The notes under the pieces were generated by a model. That model did no database searches and was not told the origin of the DNA. It saw only the letters and a program-made list of their open reading frames with translations. DNA of 53,770 nt, taken from Actinomycetota bacterium (GTDB lineage: Bacteria > Actinomycetota > Acidimicrobiia > Acidimicrobiales > UBA8592). Of the stretch, positions 51,478-53,770 are shown piece by piece (positions within the stretch are counted from its first letter, which is position 1; each line of letters opens with the position of its first letter). The stretch is taken from contig CACFFD010000006.1 of the NCBI GenBank assembly GCA_902565595.1, positions 1-53,770 on the forward strand. The letters are read 5' to 3'. The position numbers were made by a program, and so were the translations under genes.

Positions 51478-51507
51478 GATGGGCGGGAGTACAAGCTCCC
51501 GCCCATC
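51478..51507 (+). terminator. Perfect 12-bp GC-rich hairpin
   Basis: GATGGGCGGGAG (51478-51489), loop TACAAG, CTCCCGCCCATC (51496-51507). Very stable and perfect, but followed by GACTATTTCC rather than a T-run. A U-less terminator or small-RNA 3' end. Confidence 0.5.
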
Positions 51508-51665
51508 GACTATTTCCGGAGATCTAACTCTTGCTCATAAACAAATAGTGCTGGAGCTTGACTATGTTGCTTAGGTAGAAAATCATCAGTAAGCAGGAAA
51601 ATAACTTCAACGAATAAAAATCACGATAGCGTCAATCTGAGATTTGTAAATGTTTAGGAAGATTT

Positions 51666-52193
51666 ATGCGGGAGTCTGAAGAGATAGAAGAGAACCCTAT
51701 AGACAGAATCGCTGCGGAGTGGAAAAGAGAGCGACCTGATCTCGATGCTAGTCCTTTAGAAATTTTTGGTCGGATAACAAGAATTAATGCGTATTTAGGG
51801 AAATATGTCAACGACTTTCTCGCAGATCATAATTTGTCACTTGGGCTTTTCGATGTTCTGACAGCATTAAGAAGGTCTGGTGAGCCATATCGACAGAAAC
51901 CAACGGATCTAGCAGATATGACGATGTTAACATCAGGCGGTATGACTGGACGTATCGATCAGCTTGAAGAATTAGGGTATGTCAGACGGACATCCCATGA
52001 TAGCGACCGTCGAGTCATGTTCGCTGAACTTACCCCTGAGGGGCTTCAACTCATTGATACGTTGATTGAAGTTCATTTTCTCAGAGAAGCGAAACTGCTC
52101 GATGCAATTGGAGAGAAAGATCAAAGAGAGCTTTCTCGAATACTAATGGCGCTAGATGAGTCCATGAGCAGTGGAGCCCTGCAATTACCTTAG
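51666..52193 (+). CDS. MarR family transcriptional regulator
   Basis: A 175-residue winged-helix regulator. After an N-terminal helix (residues ~1-50), FDVLTALRRSG and the recognition region TMLTSGGMTGRIDQLEELGYVRR, the beta-wing TSHDSDRRVMFAELTPEG (typical R-x-D-x-RR) and the C-terminal dimer helix follow. It likely binds a small aromatic or lipophilic ligand and represses neighbours; target unknown. ATG 51666 with AGGAAG upstream. It converges with folE. Confidence 0.9.
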   Translation: MRESEEIEENPIDRIAAEWKRERPDLDASPLEIFGRITRINAYLGKYVNDFLADHNLSLGLFDVLTALRRSGEPYRQKPTDLADMTMLTSGGMTGRIDQLEELGYVRRTSHDSDRRVMFAELTPEGLQLIDTLIEVHFLREAKLLDAIGEKDQRELSRILMALDESMSSGALQLP

Positions 52194-52208
52194 GTCTTTG
52201 AGAATTGG

Positions 52209-52784
52209 TTAACTTTTTCCAATCATTCGTAATGCTTCCATTCGTGATGACATGTCATCACGAAGAACTCCACGAACTGCGCTTGTTAGCGTTTGACTTC
52301 CAGGTTTTTGAACACCGCGCATAGACATGCATAGATGCTCTGCCTCCACAACAACAATAACACCGCGCGGTTGTAGAACATTTTCGAGAGCGTCAGCTAT
52401 CTCAGTTGTTAAGCGCTCCTGAACTTGCGGTCGTTTTGAAAATCCATCCGTTATTCTCGCCAACTTTGATAGTCCCGTTATTCTCCCTTTAGAACTGGGG
52501 ATGTACCCTATGTGTGCTTCTCCGATGAAGGGGAGAAGGTGATGTTCACAGAGTGAGTAGAGCGGTATGTTCTTTACAAGGATCAGTTCATCATGCTCAT
52601 GCCCAACATCGAATGTTTTCTCAAGATGATGAGAAGGATCTGTTCCCACCCCGCTGCATACTTCCGCATACATACGGGCGACACGTTGAGGAGTTTCCAA
52701 AAGGCCATCACGGGATGGGTCCTCGCCGATCGCTAGAAGTATCTCATGTACTGCTCGCTCTATACGTTCAAGATCGGGGGTCAT
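52209..52784 (-). CDS. folE: GTP cyclohydrolase I
   Basis: FolE opens GTP to dihydroneopterin triphosphate, the first folate step. The 191-residue protein has the zinc ligands Cys and His in LCEHHLLPF and Cys in HLCMSMRG, plus [10 protein letters not shown] and [14 protein letters not shown] 52784 ([10 protein letters not shown]) is chosen; a GTG at 52817 would add 11 residues and lacks a good ribosome site. Stands alone on the minus strand; no other folate biosynthesis gene is adjacent. Supplies folate used by fhs. Confidence 0.95.
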   Translation of the reverse strand: MTPDLERIERAVHEILLAIGEDPSRDGLLETPQRVARMYAEVCSGVGTDPSHHLEKTFDVGHEHDELILVKNIPLYSLCEHHLLPFIGEAHIGYIPSSKGRITGLSKLARITDGFSKRPQVQERLTTEIADALENVLQPRGVIVVVEAEHLCMSMRGVQKPGSQTLTSAVRGVLRDDMSSRMEALRMIGKS

Positions 52785-52899
52785 GTTCTCAGGATAGAAG
52801 TATTTTTTACAAATCACCCACTGAAGGGCATAGTCGAATAGGGCATCGTATTAGGTCAATGCATCGAATTATGGAATACTCAAAGTAGGAAGATTTGCT

Positions 52900-53760
52900 A
52901 TGCGTGTCAGAAACCTTACCCATGCCAAATTTGGCAGTGTTATCACCGAAATAGATTTAGGTAACCTTTCTGAAGAAGAATGGAGCAAATTATTTTCTCT
53001 GTGGAATGAACGAGCACTTCTGATTTTCCCACAAGCATTTCTATCACGAGAGGGGCAAGACAACTTTGCGAAACGTTTCGGCACTCTTGAATTTCCTAGA
53101 ACAGCAATCAGCAATGTCGGAAAGGAAGGGAGAATCCATCATGAACCCACCGATGATGTCGTAAAAGTGATTCGAGGTAATGAAGGGTGGCATCATGACA
53201 GCACCTATATGCCGGTTCAAGCTAAAGGAGCGGTCTTTACAGCTGATATAGTCCCCGATGAAGGAGGCCTAACTGGGTGGGCAGATATGCGGGCAGCTTA
53301 TGAAGCGCTCGACAGTGATTTGCGTGATGCTGTCTCAGAGCTATCCGCATTCCATTCTTACTATTACAGTCAGGGGCGCGATGGGTATCTACCAAACGAC
53401 CAGAATGACGATGGGACCTATGACGCCTACGGGTTTCATGATGGTGAAGTTTCCCTGCGACCATTAGTAAAAGTGCATCCTGAAACGAAGCGACCTAATC
53501 TACTTATCGGTAGGCACGCGCACAATATTGTCGGTATGGAAGCTCAAGAATCTGAAGACTTTCTTGATGAATTAAATGATTTCGCCTGCGCCGAATCACG
53601 AACATATTTCCATGACTGGAGTCAAGGAGACGCAGTTGTTTGGGATAATAGGCGTCTCATGCACCGCGTTACGCCTTATGACATGACAAAGCCGAGAAGA
53701 ATGTGGCACACAAGAATAGCTGGTGATCCCGATAGCGAACTTGCTGATAACTACCGGTGA
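52900..53760 (+). CDS. TauD/TfdA-type Fe(II)/2-oxoglutarate dioxygenase
   Basis: A 286-residue complete dioxygenase. Metal facial triad His98-x-Asp100 (WHHDSTY) and His255 (NRRLMHRVTPY); 2-oxoglutarate-binding Arg near 272 (HTRIAGD). Relatives hydroxylate taurine, sulfonates, 2,4-D or other small acids. The YeiH gene nearby and TauD share a sulfonate theme, but the substrate cannot be fixed. ATG 52900 with AGGAAG; TGA 53758-53760, inside the window. Confidence 0.9.
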   Translation: MRVRNLTHAKFGSVITEIDLGNLSEEEWSKLFSLWNERALLIFPQAFLSREGQDNFAKRFGTLEFPRTAISNVGKEGRIHHEPTDDVVKVIRGNEGWHHDSTYMPVQAKGAVFTADIVPDEGGLTGWADMRAAYEALDSDLRDAVSELSAFHSYYYSQGRDGYLPNDQNDDGTYDAYGFHDGEVSLRPLVKVHPETKRPNLLIGRHAHNIVGMEAQESEDFLDELNDFACAESRTYFHDWSQGDAVVWDNRRLMHRVTPYDMTKPRRMWHTRIAGDPDSELADNYR

Positions 53761-53770
53761 TCTGCAGAGA

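Larger units (their letters stand above)
51200..51665 (+). other. 466-base gap with structured elements
   Basis: No conventional gene. From left: a TTGCT-AGAT-AGCAA hairpin; a perfect 12-bp palindrome CTTAGTACTAAG at 51351-51362; a 19-codon frame 51393-51452 whose TAA lies in the next hairpin, ACTAACG (51448-51454)/CGTTAGT (51463-51469); then a very stable hairpin at 51478-51507. The rest to 51665 shows nothing. It may be a regulated leader or a small RNA. Confidence 0.55.

Noticed and set aside
51490-51540. Classic rho-independent terminator at the 12-bp hairpin
   Set aside because: No T-run follows; listed only as a possible U-less terminator.
1-53770. CRISPR array, IS element, prophage or integron
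   Set aside because: No spaced identical repeats, transposase, integrase or phage genes were seen; all genes are consistent with a resident core chromosome.

Overview
The window reads as a stretch of core chromosome from a moderately AT-rich actinobacterium, most likely a marine or freshwater member of the Acidimicrobiia. Pointers: the CGAAC-N4-GTTCG (Gram-positive/actinobacterial) LexA box; a lexA gene divergent from a LysM protein, as with mycobacterial ChiZ; a pnp leader resembling the actino-pnp RNA; a SAM-I/IV-type riboswitch before metX; the Gly-Cys-Val tRNA grouping; frequent GTG/TTG starts, often without Shine-Dalgarno; and an N-terminal GPDWWQDKDGRWYP motif that I associate with Acidimicrobiia membrane proteins. 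Lineage is an inference; no rRNA is present. I see no IS, prophage, integrase or CRISPR array.

Region 1 (1-10.2 kb, all +): 3' end of infB, then rbfA, truB, ribF, rpsO, pnp (translation, RNA modification and decay), followed by dapB, a SURF1-like gene, dapA and RNase J. Region 2 (10.2-17 kb, +): ftsK/spoIIIE, a Ca2+/cation exchanger, rimO, pgsA, cinA. Two minus-strand genes (a lipoprotein hydrolase and msrB) separate cinA from recA.

Region 3 (18-28.2 kb): LexA-box-controlled recA, miaB, miaA, dapF, hflX, dapC-type aminotransferase and dapE in a tight row, converging on lexA. lexA is divergent from a LysM single-TM protein across a 200-bp gap holding four LexA boxes; a RibD-type reductase follows. 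With dapA and dapB, five lysine/diaminopimelate genes lie in the window; the succinyl-transfer step (dapD) does not.

Region 4 (28.2-38.6 kb): class II (B12-dependent) ribonucleotide reductase, a PatB/MalY aminotransferase, Zn alcohol dehydrogenase, GNAT, GH13 alpha-glucosidase, and a minus-strand riboflavin operon ribE-ribBA-ribH preceded by a perfect 10-bp inverted repeat, then a SnoaL-like gene. Region 5 (38.6-47.6 kb): lgt, a single-domain class III nucleotide cyclase, DEAD-box helicase, an orphan N6-adenine DNA methyltransferase, a SAM riboswitch with metX, an Fpg/Nei glycosylase with an altered zinc finger, two small genes, tRNA-Gly, tRNA-Cys, a WWQ-motif membrane protein, tRNA-Val and a possible 27-residue membrane peptide abutting it. 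Region 6 (47.6-53.8 kb): fhs, a HugZ-like gene, a YeiH-type transporter, a 466-bp structured gap, a MarR regulator, folE, and a TauD-type dioxygenase.

Most genes are housekeeping. I found no convincing new multi-gene system. The items most worth a second look are regulatory or small: the tandem LexA boxes with their LysM target, the switch-like pnp leader, the inverted repeat before the riboflavin operon, DnaA-box-like repeats before nrdJ, the tRNA-Val/peptide junction, and the leader-ORF-plus-hairpins gap at 51.2-51.66 kb.
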